From the NCBI GenBank assembly GCA_016932835.1, contig JAFGCD010000100.1:1-39990 (forward strand): a DNA stretch of 39,990 nucleotides, written 5' to 3'. This document shows, piece after piece, positions 1 through 7,772 of this stretch. Position 1 is the first letter of the stretch; each line of letters starts with the position of its first letter. The translations under genes were made by a program, and so were the position numbers. The stretch is from Sedimentisphaerales bacterium. Lineage in GTDB: Bacteria; Planctomycetota; Phycisphaerae; Sedimentisphaerales; Anaerobacaceae. The notes beneath the pieces were generated by a model. That model saw only the letters and a program-made list of their open reading frames with translations. It did not search any database and had not been told where the DNA came from.

Positions 1-194
1 GGACGGCTTGCAGGAATTCGCACGACTACACCTACTCAGAATCGAAAAAAACCAACTCAAACCCTGGAGAAACGGGTAATCGCGTGTTTTCTCTCAACGC
101 CATAACAAGAGTATGAACATGGCCAACACAGTATCCGCCTGTGGTTTGGGTATCTGTGGTTTTTCTCTGCGATCTCTGCAGTGAAGAATAAGCC

Positions 195-1358
195 TTAGCC
201 CGCCGTCGGTCTTTCCCAGTCTTTCCAGACGGGTTCTGCGCCGGCGGCTTTTATCATCTCTTCTACCTGACGCGGGGTTCGGTCGTCGTCGATTTGGAAT
301 TGCTCGGTGGCGTTCGCTTCGTGGGAGTATCCGCCGGGGCTGGTCTTGCTGCCTGCGCTTACCTTCGTTATGCCTATCTTGACCAGATGATCACGCAGTT
401 CGGCGCCTTCGCGGGTCGAGAGGACAAGGCCTGCGTCGGCGAAGCAAAGGCGAAGTGCGGTTATCATCTGAACCAGCTCGGCGTCGCCGACCGGATGCTC
501 GAACTGCAAGCCGTCCACATTGTGGGCCGGCCGAAGACGGGGAAACGAAAACGATACCTGCGACTTCCAGTAACGCCGCATAAGATAGTCCGAATGCTCG
601 GCCAGCGCGAGGGTTTCAAGCCGCCAGTCCGCCAGTCCCAGCAGGGCGCCCAGGCCCAATTGTCGCATGCCGGCGGATGCAAAAAGGTCGGGCGTCGCGA
701 GCCTTCTGTCATAATCGGCCTTCGGCCCTGCAGGATGATAACGACGATATGTCGCCCGGTCGTAAGTCTCCTGGTACAGCGTCACCCCATCGACGCCTGC
801 GGCGAAAAGCCCGGCGTATTCGGCCTGAGTCATCTGATATATCTCGACGGATACCGAGCTGAACTTTTCGCGAAGCGCCCCGACCAGCTCGGCAAGGTAA
901 TCGAGGTTGACATATTGCCTGTCTTCACTGCTGACAAGCAGTATGTCGCGAAAGCCGTCGGCGGCGATGATGTCGGCTTCGGCAACGGCCTGCTCGACCG
1001 AAAGACGAACGCGCTGCGAGCGGCTGTTCTTATTGAACCCGCAGTAAAGGCAACTGTTCGAGCAGATATTCGACAGGTAAAGCGGAGCATAAAGGCGAAT
1101 CGTTCGCCCGAACCGCTGCAGCGTCAGGCGTCGCGACGCCTGCGCCATCTGTTCGAGGTATGGCTCGGCCGCGGGCGATACCAGAGCGACGAGCCTATCA
1201 AGGTTGTACCGCCCGGCGGGCTGGGCCAGTGCCCGCTCGACGTCACCGGCGCCGGTTTGCTCAATCCGCTCGGTCCAGAATGCGCTGTTGCCGTCAAGCC
1301 CGCGCTTGGCCAGAATCGTCTTGATGTCCGAGTCGTTATGTCCCCGTGCCGAAATCAC
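195..1358 (-). CDS. thiH: 2-iminoacetate synthase ThiH
   Basis: Radical-SAM enzyme that cleaves tyrosine to give dehydroglycine (2-iminoacetate) for thiazole formation in anaerobic-type thiamine synthesis. The 387-residue length fits the family. The cluster motif CSNSCLYCGF lies near residues 98-107, giving the CxxxCxxC set for the [4Fe-4S]-SAM centre, and the C-terminal half keeps the conserved GSKTSPGGY stretch. The start is a GTG at 1358, four bases after the thiG stop, with a GAGGG-like ribosome site inside the end of thiG; the nearby ATG is out of frame and stops after two codons. It is the last gene of the thiS-thiG-thiH operon under the TPP riboswitch. Use of ThiH rather than the oxygen-dependent glycine oxidase ThiO suggests a low-oxygen lifestyle (inference). 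Confidence 0.95.
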   Translation of the reverse strand: MISARGHNDSDIKTILAKRGLDGNSAFWTERIEQTGAGDVERALAQPAGRYNLDRLVALVSPAAEPYLEQMAQASRRLTLQRFGRTIRLYAPLYLSNICSNSCLYCGFNKNSRSQRVRLSVEQAVAEADIIAADGFRDILLVSSEDRQYVNLDYLAELVGALREKFSSVSVEIYQMTQAEYAGLFAAGVDGVTLYQETYDRATYRRYHPAGPKADYDRRLATPDLFASAGMRQLGLGALLGLADWRLETLALAEHSDYLMRRYWKSQVSFSFPRLRPAHNVDGLQFEHPVGDAELVQMITALRLCFADAGLVLSTREGAELRDHLVKIGITKVSAGSKTSPGGYSHEANATEQFQIDDDRTPRQVEEMIKAAGAEPVWKDWERPTAG

Positions 1359-1362
1359 TGCA

Positions 1363-2133
1363 TCAATCCCTCAGGAAACCTGTCAGCGGGCTCGATGCGC
1401 TTGCCTGCCTGCCCGCGGCCGCCGGGCCGGATAGATACGCAGTCCGCCCCGCCTCGACCGCCGACTTGAAGGCTCCGGCCATCGCAACCGGCGCCGCCGC
1501 TGTGGCGATTGCCGTATTGACAAGAACCGCATCGGCGCCCATTTCCATCGCCTCGGCGGCGTGTGAAGGCAGGCCCAGACCCGCATCGACAACGACGGGA
1601 ACCTGCGACTGCTCGATAATAATCTCGATCGCAGAGCGAGTCTTAATCCCCTGGTTCGACCCGATAGGGCTCGCCAGCGGCATAACGGTAGCAGTCCCGG
1701 CATCTTCGAGCCGTTTGCTCAGAATCGGGTCCGCATTGATATAGGGCAGGACAATAAAACCGTCCTTGACCAGTATCTCGGTGGCCTTTAAGGTCTCCAC
1801 GGGGTCGGGCAGCAAGTAATAAGGATCGGGTGTGACTTCGAGCTTGAGCCATTCGATATCAGTCGCCGCGCGGGCGAGCCTTGCCAGCCGAACCGCCTCT
1901 TCGGCGTCACGAGCGCCGGAAGTATTCACAAGCAGCAGATATTTATCACGGTCGATAGCGGCTAAGGTATCGTCGTTTTCGTTGTCGATATCGACGCGCC
2001 GAAGCGCAACGGTGACAATTTCGGCCCCGCTCGCCTCCAATGCTTCTGCCATGACCGCCGGCGACGCGAATTTCCCCGTCCCCACTAAAAGCCGCGAACC
2101 GAAGCTTCTGCCTGCAATTACAAGCTCGTCCAT
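1363..2133 (-). CDS. thiG: Thiazole synthase ThiG
   Basis: TIM-barrel enzyme that condenses deoxyxylulose 5-phosphate, ThiS-thiocarboxylate and 2-iminoacetate into the thiazole phosphate of thiamine. The 256-residue length is typical. The lysine that forms the imine with the sugar substrate is seen as K97 in IEWLKLEV; the GTGKF motif near residue 18 and the SPIGSNQG and [10 protein letters not shown] phosphate-binding stretches are intact. An ATG start at 2133 follows a GGAGG site that lies inside the last codons of thiS, so the genes are probably translationally coupled. It is the middle gene of a three-gene operon with thiS and thiH. Confidence 0.96.
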   Translation of the reverse strand: MDELVIAGRSFGSRLLVGTGKFASPAVMAEALEASGAEIVTVALRRVDIDNENDDTLAAIDRDKYLLLVNTSGARDAEEAVRLARLARAATDIEWLKLEVTPDPYYLLPDPVETLKATEILVKDGFIVLPYINADPILSKRLEDAGTATVMPLASPIGSNQGIKTRSAIEIIIEQSQVPVVVDAGLGLPSHAAEAMEMGADAVLVNTAIATAAAPVAMAGAFKSAVEAGRTAYLSGPAAAGRQASASSPLTGFLRD

Positions 2134-2135
2134 AA

Positions 2136-2348
2136 TCAGCCTCCACCCATCAGGCGAATCAGTTCCACTCTCTGGCCCGGCTCCAGGATCGTGCGCCCGA
2201 ATTCCTCCCGACGAACGATACTGCCGGCGACCTCCGCAACGACCGTAGCGGCATTGACATCGAGCGAGTCCAGAAGCGCAGAAAGCGTACCGGGAAACGC
2301 CCCGTCCGCGAATTCCTTCTCAATGCCGTTAACCTTCAATATCTGCAT
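2136..2348 (-). CDS. thiS: Sulfur carrier protein ThiS
   Basis: Ubiquitin-like sulfur carrier of 70 residues. The C-terminus reads RLMGGG, the Gly-Gly end that is adenylated and converted to a thiocarboxylate before sulfur transfer in ThiG. The longer open frame (to 2453) runs back into the riboswitch and is not credible; the start chosen is the ATG at 2348, preceded by an AGAGGTG ribosome site five bases upstream and beginning MQILKVNG, as expected for the beta-grasp fold. No thiF adenylyltransferase is visible in this window, so it must be elsewhere or replaced by a MoeB-type enzyme (inference). Confidence 0.93.
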   Translation of the reverse strand: MQILKVNGIEKEFADGAFPGTLSALLDSLDVNAATVVAEVAGSIVRREEFGRTILEPGQRVELIRLMGGG

Positions 2349-2379
2349 AACACCTCTGCCAAATGCGCCCGGGAAACTC

Positions 2380-2419
2380 AAAAAGGAATGCTCTAATCCA
2401 GCAGTTTCAAGCCTTCCTT
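2380..2419 (-). terminator. Possible hairpin with U-run in the thi leader
   Basis: On the minus strand AAGGAA (2414-2419) can pair with TTCCTT (2383-2388), with partial inner pairing, followed by a T run to 2380. It could act as the terminator of the TPP riboswitch, but its 5' arm overlaps the 3' edge of the aptamer and the stem is short with a large loop, so control of ribosome access to thiS is equally possible. Confidence 0.35.
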
Positions 2420-2552
2420 CGCAGGCATTACCCCGATCAGGTCCACCGGGCATCCGGTTCTTCTCAAACGCCCGTCATAGGGTCACCGCCGAATCAGCGG
2501 CCTCTCAGCTGTAGTGCGGCCTTTACCGCCGCCCTTTAGCTCCCCTGGCATA
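2405..2552 (-). ncRNA. TPP riboswitch (THI element) upstream of thiS
   Basis: Read on the minus strand, the leader contains both conserved TPP-aptamer blocks: AGCTGAGAGG (2501-2510) for the pyrimidine-sensing arm, and GGACCTGATCGGGGTAATGC with CTGCGAAGG (about 2415-2442) for the pyrophosphate-sensing arm. The P2 strands AGGGG (about 2542-2546) and GACCCT (about 2480-2485) can pair, and outer GCC/GGC can close P1. Between the P2 3' strand and the pyrophosphate arm there is an extra hairpin-forming insert (GGGC...GCCC, about 2447-2475) that is longer than in the compact E. coli thiM form. TPP binding is expected to turn off thiSGH; the expression platform is not clear. Confidence 0.92.
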
Positions 2553-2570
2553 TAAACATATCAGCACGAG

Positions 2571-2599
2571 ATTATAGACCCCAACCCCCAACAAGGCAA
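2571..2599 (-). promoter_or_regulatory. Sigma70-type promoter for thiSGH
   Basis: Minus strand: -35 TTGCCT (2594-2599), 17-base spacer, -10 TATAAT (2571-2576). The predicted start of transcription lies about 10-15 bases before the first TPP-aptamer helix, which fits a riboswitch leader. Confidence 0.75.
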
Positions 2600-2641
2600 G
2601 ATTATTCTCCAGGCCTGACCTATAGCGGGCGCCCGCGAGGA

Positions 2642-4786
2642 TCAACGCAACCAGCACAAATCAGCGGGGACCGATTCGCAGTCAAGCCAGTTCTCGGCAA
2701 TTTCCGCCAGAAGATTCATATCCATATAGCAGTCCTGCCCGAGCGAGCATGCAAAAGGTGTTGCACTGCAAGGCTGCCCCCAGTATCGTCCGAACACGAG
2801 AAGATCGTAGAAATTGACACGGCAGTTTCCATCGAAATTGCCTTGTGCCGCCGTGAGCAGGCATTGAGGTTCAACCAGTTCAAACGACCACAACTGGTTG
2901 TCCTCGCCCGAGCAAGGCCATTGTATAATGTTAGCGGCGTTGTCTGTCGAGGCGCCGTAAACATCTGCGCACTGGTCGCTGTGGCGCGCGACGATTGCAA
3001 AGCAGCCGTCTTCGCCGGCAATCAGTCTCCACTGCTGATTGAGCCCGCCGTTGTACTGCCATTGTTGAATGTTGGCCCCGCCGGTCGTCGAGACCCCGTT
3101 GACGTCAAGGCACTTATCCTGTGCATGTCGCGGCGTCAGCCGGTAATAGCCGTCGCTTAAAGGCTCGAGTCTCCACTGCTGATTTGTGCCGCCGTTGTAC
3201 TGCCACTGATGAACATTGACTCCGTTTTCCGTCGCATCGGGACCTCCCGATACATCCAGATACTTGCCGCTGTGCCGCGCGACAATCATATACCACAGGC
3301 CCGGTCGAGGAAAGCTGCCGACGCCGGACGAAGGAGGATCGACGTTTAGAATCTCAAACGTCTCGATACTGTTGGCGCTGAACCACTTACTGAAACTCTT
3401 GCCGGCCAGTGCGATGTCACTGTATTGTTTGTACTTGTTGCCGGCGCCGGTGAGCGTCTGCCACCGTGTAACAGGACCGCCGACATGCGAGAAATTCGAC
3501 AGGTCGTAAGTAATCCGCTGCGCCGTACCGTAATTGACCGACACCAGAACCAGCTTCCGCGCCGCAGCATCGTAGGCCGCGACGGTATTTTCTTCGCCGC
3601 TGTCGATGATAGTCATGCCGGGGCGAATGTGTCGCGTGTACTGAGCAAGGACAAAATACTTCGCATTGGCATTGCCGATCCAGTGGTCGTCCAGATTCGA
3701 CGGAACCAGCCCCCAGGCGGACCAGTCAAACGGCTGCCAGTAACACCAGGCCGTCGGGTGAAGCAGGCGAATATCCATGTGCAGGTTCGCGGCCAGCGTC
3801 ATCCCGCCGGCATCGTCGTCGCCGTACTCCGAGTCCCAAAGCCTTCTGCCGCCAATCGCAAAGTATAACCCCCTGCGAGGTCCGCTTCCGTACTGATAAC
3901 CGTGTACGTTAACCTGGCCGATTTGCGACCGGGTGGTTTGGCTGAAGCTGTTCCAGGTATCCAGCGCCATCGAATACGTCGCTTCGTCCGAGGCCGAGAC
4001 CGCCGTCGCGGCGAGCCCCCTGTTATCCAGCTCCGTACGGAGGTGGCCGATTACCGTCGCCTGCGTGGACCGGTCGAAATGACAACCCTCCTGTGTACCC
4101 TGAGAATGCCACCAGTCGGCAATCGGTTCGTTGAAGGGATCGACCGAGCCGAACTCGAGATCCCAGTAATCGCGGAAATGCTCTGCGATGTTGGCCATGT
4201 AAACCGCATGAGCGTTATAATTCCACGACTGCAGATTGTCGCTGCCGCCCGATTCGGCGCCGCTGGGATTATGATTGCAGCACATCCACCACATCGGCGA
4301 GTTCGAATACAGCTCGAAAAGTCCCGCCCCGCGGTCCTGCGCCTTCAGAAGCATAGCGCGCTGCGCGGCATCGAGACTCCAGTCCCAACTCGCCGAAGAC
4401 GGATTGCTGCTGAACCAGTCCAGCCAGTACCCGTCCATCTGGTGATGTAAACCGATATTGTCGGACTCGACCATACTCTCGCCGCTAACGGAGTTCCAAC
4501 TGCATGCGCCGGCGTTGTATCGCGTGATGGTCAGCCCCAAACCGGGCAGGCTGTCTCCGTTCAGCATCGTGTATTTCATCGTGAACAGGATATCGGCCAG
4601 GTCGTCGCGATAACCGAATTCCTTCGCCCACCAGCTCAGAGAGCAGCCCCACCCTTCCCATTCGCCCCAGGAAGTCTCAGGCCGAATCGTCGTCGTGTAA
4701 TCGGCATACAGGCAAGGCGCCCACGGACCGATGGCCGCCAACAAAACCAAAACGCAAAGAACTCCACGAATCTCGGCACATCTCAT
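2642..4786 (-). CDS. Secreted GH30-like glycosidase with ricin lectin and dockerin-like tail
   Basis: Extracellular carbohydrate hydrolase. Residues 1-28 form a signal peptide. The catalytic (beta/alpha)8 region (about 30-480) resembles GH30 endo-beta-1,6-galactanases; the acid/base is probably E220 in DPFNEP and the nucleophile E320 in WDSEYG. Residues about 495-640 form a ricin-type beta-trefoil with three QxW repeats (NQQWRL, NQQWRL, NQLWSF). The end (about 650-705) has two dockerin-like segments, GNFDGNCRVNFYDLLVFG and a second one finishing in ENWLDC, a style frequent in Phycisphaerae. The frame opens with a GTG at 4795, but the GAGAGG site sits correctly for the ATG at 4786. Substrate (galactan-type side chains) is inferred from the family only. 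Confidence 0.85.
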   Translation of the reverse strand: MRCAEIRGVLCVLVLLAAIGPWAPCLYADYTTTIRPETSWGEWEGWGCSLSWWAKEFGYRDDLADILFTMKYTMLNGDSLPGLGLTITRYNAGACSWNSVSGESMVESDNIGLHHQMDGYWLDWFSSNPSSASWDWSLDAAQRAMLLKAQDRGAGLFELYSNSPMWWMCCNHNPSGAESGGSDNLQSWNYNAHAVYMANIAEHFRDYWDLEFGSVDPFNEPIADWWHSQGTQEGCHFDRSTQATVIGHLRTELDNRGLAATAVSASDEATYSMALDTWNSFSQTTRSQIGQVNVHGYQYGSGPRRGLYFAIGGRRLWDSEYGDDDAGGMTLAANLHMDIRLLHPTAWCYWQPFDWSAWGLVPSNLDDHWIGNANAKYFVLAQYTRHIRPGMTIIDSGEENTVAAYDAAARKLVLVSVNYGTAQRITYDLSNFSHVGGPVTRWQTLTGAGNKYKQYSDIALAGKSFSKWFSANSIETFEILNVDPPSSGVGSFPRPGLWYMIVARHSGKYLDVSGGPDATENGVNVHQWQYNGGTNQQWRLEPLSDGYYRLTPRHAQDKCLDVNGVSTTGGANIQQWQYNGGLNQQWRLIAGEDGCFAIVARHSDQCADVYGASTDNAANIIQWPCSGEDNQLWSFELVEPQCLLTAAQGNFDGNCRVNFYDLLVFGRYWGQPCSATPFACSLGQDCYMDMNLLAEIAENWLDCESVPADLCWLR

Positions 4787-4872
4787 CAACATCACCTCTC
4801 GGCTTCAGCGGCCGCTGACGACGTCGCATCTCCGACTTCGACACGACCTCTGCAAAAGACTCAGCAGGTGTG

Positions 4873-4878
4873 ATTATA
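4873..4878 (-). promoter_or_regulatory. Candidate -10 box upstream of the GH30-like gene
   Basis: Minus-strand TATAAT about 87 bases before the start codon, with only a weak TTTCAT at the -35 distance. The 280-base divergent gap (4787-5066) holds no other clear element on either strand. Confidence 0.4.
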
Positions 4879-5066
4879 CACTATATGAGTCCGGAATGAA
4901 AGGTCATAATCCGGAAATTCCAAGCCTTATCGCCCGCCCCGCAACCCTCACGATATATAAACCCTGTAAAATTCCTGGACAACCCCACGTTTCATTCGCT
5001 AAAGTTCTCGAGAGATTCCGGCAAAATGAATCGTAACACCCGGAACCGGCAGACGGAGCAACGCAA

Positions 5067-6758
5067 ATGGCCAAGTTCAGATTTGGCGGTAAAGACAAAG
5101 GCAAACGAAGGAAACCAACGTCTTTCGCCGGCAAAATCGCAATATCGCTTTTTTTCCTGGCCTTCTTCTGCATGGGTGCATTTGTGGAGGTTATGACGAT
5201 CCGCGAATTCGCCGCGGTCATAGGCCAGCGAGCGTGGAAGAAGACGCCTTGCAAGATACTCAAGAGCGACGTGGAAGATACCGGGCGCGGCGAAGACCCG
5301 TACCGCTTCGTCGTCGCCTACGAATATGAGTTCGACGCGACCGTTCGCACCTCGACCATTTATAAGAAAGGCCATGCAGACTTCGACGAATACCACAAGG
5401 CCAAAAAGCTCGCCGACCGCTATCCCCGCGGCGGCCAAGCCTTCTGCTACGTCAATCCCGCCAATCCCGCCAAGGCCGTCCTCAAACGAGGCAGCCTGTT
5501 CTTCGGCTTCGTAATCCTGTTCCCGCTAATCTTCGTTGCAGTGGGAGCCGGCGGAATCTATGGAACATGGTTCTATAAATCAAAGCCCCCCGGCAAAAAA
5601 CGTATCGCGCCGAAATCACGCCGACAAAAATGGAAAAACGCCCCCGTTGTATTCTTCGCAATCTTCGCCGTCGTCGGAGGCGGCCTGCTCTACCCGCTGG
5701 CAATCAGGCCAATCGCAAAAACAATTGACGCAAGGTCCTGGATCGAGACGCCCTGCAAGATACTCTCGGCCCGCGTCCAGAGCCACGAGGGCGACGACAG
5801 CACCACATACAGCATCGACATCCTCTTCGAATATGAATTTGGGGGCGAAAAATATAAGTCCAGCAGGTACGGCTTCGTCGGCGGCTCTTCGAGCGGCAGA
5901 TCGGGCAAGCAACGAGTAGTCGATGGCTATCGCAAGGCTGAAAATCCCCTCTGCTATGTCAACCCCGAAAATCCCGCCGAGGCCGTCCTCAAGCGAGGCT
6001 TCCACCTCGGCCTGCTCATCGGCCTGATTCCGCTGCCATTCTTCCTCATCGGATTCATCGGCATCGTTTGCACAATCCGCCGCAAGAAACGAAAGCTGAC
6101 CGCCGCCCAATGGGCCCCCGAACCGCCCCTGCCGGACCAACCGCAGGGACCCGCCGTGCTAAAGGCGCGATACACCCCGCTGGCAAAACTCCTCGGAACA
6201 GTCTTCTTCGCCGTATTCTGGAACGGAATCGTCTCTGTATTTCTCTACGACGTCGTCCAGGGCTTCCGTTACGACAGGCCCCAATGGGGCCTGACAATAT
6301 TCATGATACCATTCACACTCATCGGCCTCGGGGCGATCGCATATGTCTTTTACCAGTTCCTCGCCCTGTTCAATCCGCGAATAAGGCTCGAACTGACGCC
6401 CGCGGCGATACCTCTCGGCCAGGCCGCAGCGCTGACATGGAGCTTCACAGGCCGGGCCGACGCCGTAACAGCCCTGAAGATAGAACTGCAGGCCAGAGAA
6501 GAAGCAACATACCGCCGCGGAACAAAAACGCACACCGCCAAACGCACTTTCTACGAAACCGAACTCGTCGCCACCGAAGATCCACATGAAATAACCGCAG
6601 GACAAATCGGAATCGTAATCCCCGGCGACTCGATGCACTCCTTCGAAGCGACAAACAACAAGATAATCTGGGAACTGCAAGTCCGCGGCGACATAAAGAA
6701 ATGGCCCGACGTCAAGGACACTTTCAAAATAACAGTAGCGCCGCCAGGAACAGGATGA
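5067..6758 (+). CDS. Tandem DUF3592 membrane protein with arrestin-like C-terminus
   Basis: Integral membrane protein of unknown function. Two DUF3592 repeats are plain: W-x3-PCKIL (57-65 and 225-233) and CYVNPxNPAxAVLKRG (127-142 and 296-311). Each repeat has a hydrophobic segment before and after it (about 22-44, 144-167, 192-213, 312-336), and two more follow (about 372-395, 408-434). Residues about 438-560 look like a soluble beta-sandwich of arrestin-like type, ending with WELQVRGDIKKWPDV. The start is ATG at 5067 with GGAG nine bases upstream. The next gene overlaps the stop codon and is itself arrestin-like, and a P-loop ATPase follows, so the three probably form an operon. No enzymatic motif is seen. 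Confidence 0.8.
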   Translation: MAKFRFGGKDKGKRRKPTSFAGKIAISLFFLAFFCMGAFVEVMTIREFAAVIGQRAWKKTPCKILKSDVEDTGRGEDPYRFVVAYEYEFDATVRTSTIYKKGHADFDEYHKAKKLADRYPRGGQAFCYVNPANPAKAVLKRGSLFFGFVILFPLIFVAVGAGGIYGTWFYKSKPPGKKRIAPKSRRQKWKNAPVVFFAIFAVVGGGLLYPLAIRPIAKTIDARSWIETPCKILSARVQSHEGDDSTTYSIDILFEYEFGGEKYKSSRYGFVGGSSSGRSGKQRVVDGYRKAENPLCYVNPENPAEAVLKRGFHLGLLIGLIPLPFFLIGFIGIVCTIRRKKRKLTAAQWAPEPPLPDQPQGPAVLKARYTPLAKLLGTVFFAVFWNGIVSVFLYDVVQGFRYDRPQWGLTIFMIPFTLIGLGAIAYVFYQFLALFNPRIRLELTPAAIPLGQAAALTWSFTGRADAVTALKIELQAREEATYRRGTKTHTAKRTFYETELVATEDPHEITAGQIGIVIPGDSMHSFEATNNKIIWELQVRGDIKKWPDVKDTFKITVAPPGTG

Positions 6759-7123
6759 TCATGCAGAATCTTAGCATAGACACCGTCGAACAAAAAACCG
6801 AATTCAGGCCCGGCGAAAAACTCGCCGGAACAATCCGCTGGAACCTGCCCGAAAATGCCGAATCGGTCGAAGTCTGCCTGTTCTGGCGAACCGAAGGCAA
6901 AGGAACCCAGGACACCGGACTGATAGACTCGGCAAAATTCGACGTCACCGGCTCCCTTGGTCAGAAGGAATTCGCATTCCAGATACCCGAAGGACCGTAC
7001 AGCTTCTCAGGAAGACTCATCTCGATTGTCTGGGCAATAGAAGCGACGGCCTACCCGGCAGAAACAACCGTCCGCCAAGAGATAACCGTCTCGCCGACCG
7101 GTCGGGAAGTAGTACTCAGCTAA
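6755..7123 (+). CDS. Small arrestin-like beta-sandwich protein
   Basis: A 122-residue protein without signal peptide or membrane segment. Its pattern (FRPGEKLAGTIRW near the N-terminus, alternating hydrophobic strands, a LISIVWAIEATAYP segment) resembles the arrestin-like or Spo0M-like fold and the C-terminal part of the preceding protein. The ATG at 6755 overlaps the upstream TGA (ATGA), so translation is probably coupled; a second in-frame ATG at 6761 is possible, and the open frame upstream to 6701 has no ribosome site. Function unknown; a partner or soluble companion of the DUF3592 protein is inference from coupling and fold. Confidence 0.7.
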   Translation: MIMQNLSIDTVEQKTEFRPGEKLAGTIRWNLPENAESVEVCLFWRTEGKGTQDTGLIDSAKFDVTGSLGQKEFAFQIPEGPYSFSGRLISIVWAIEATAYPAETTVRQEITVSPTGREVVLS

Positions 7124-7159
7124 CCCGCAGCCGTGCCCGCGCTGTTAAGGAGCCGAACG

Positions 7160-7732
7160 GTGAAAGCAAGGGACAATCCATTTTCAGTCGAGCGAATTGA
7201 AAAGATTCGATACCGCCCGCTGCACACAACTTTCGACAGCCTCCTGCTCCGACTGGAAGAATTAGACTATCGCGCCGCCATAACAGGCCCGCAAGGCGCC
7301 GGCAAGACGACGCTGCTCGAAGACATTCGCGACCATCTCGACCGGACAGGCCGCAAAACCGCCGCGATATTCATCAACGACATGAGTCCCCTGACCCGCC
7401 CGGCTCGAAAGCGCTTCCTCGCAAGTCTCACAGGCCGCGAAATCGTATTCATCGACGGCGCCGATTCATTAAACACCCTTACATGGCTCGCCTTCAAACG
7501 CGCGATATTGAAAAGAGCCGCAGGTCTGGTAATAACCGCTCACCAGCCGACCTCTCTGCCGAGCCTCATCGAATGCGCCACCACTGTCGATCTGTTCCGG
7601 TCGATAGTTGCAGACCTCCTGCCGGAAGATGTCCGCCTCGACTCCCAGACAATCGACCGCGCATTCGAACGCCACGCCCCGAATATAAGAATCGCCCTTA
7701 GACAGTTGTACGACACGTGCGCAGAAAGATGA
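7160..7732 (+). CDS. P-loop ATPase of unknown role
   Basis: A 190-residue single-domain nucleotide-binding protein. Walker A GPQGAGKTT is at about residues 43-51 and a Walker B-like VFIDGAD at about 96-102; an ITAHQP stretch near 130 could serve as the sensor strand. The general look is AAA/ORC-like, but no DNA-binding or lid domain is evident. The open frame begins at 7133 (GTG), yet a perfect AAGGAG lies seven bases before the GTG at 7160, which is the better start. It follows the arrestin-like gene by 36 bases on the same strand and converges on hemC. The ATPase fold is clear; the job is not known. Confidence 0.72.
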   Translation: MKARDNPFSVERIEKIRYRPLHTTFDSLLLRLEELDYRAAITGPQGAGKTTLLEDIRDHLDRTGRKTAAIFINDMSPLTRPARKRFLASLTGREIVFIDGADSLNTLTWLAFKRAILKRAAGLVITAHQPTSLPSLIECATTVDLFRSIVADLLPEDVRLDSQTIDRAFERHAPNIRIALRQLYDTCAER

Positions 7733-7772
7733 CAGGCACACAACAATTCACAAGCAACGAGGCAAAGAGTCT

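Noticed and set aside
1..105. Two open frames on the plus strand running in from the left edge (stops at 79 and 105).
   Set aside because: Both are too short to judge and neither has recognisable similarity; a gene end is possible but unsupported. The rest of 1-194 shows only a short CTGTGGTTT direct repeat and no convincing terminator.
294..1469. A 391-codon plus-strand frame opposite thiH.
   Set aside because: It is antisense to the clearly homologous thiH and thiG genes and has no protein-like features; high-GC shadow frame.
2625..2636. Perfect palindrome GCGGGCGCCCGC after the GH30-like gene.
   Set aside because: No room for a loop and no T-run follows, so it is not a credible terminator; a protein site is possible but a single palindrome of G and C is weak evidence.
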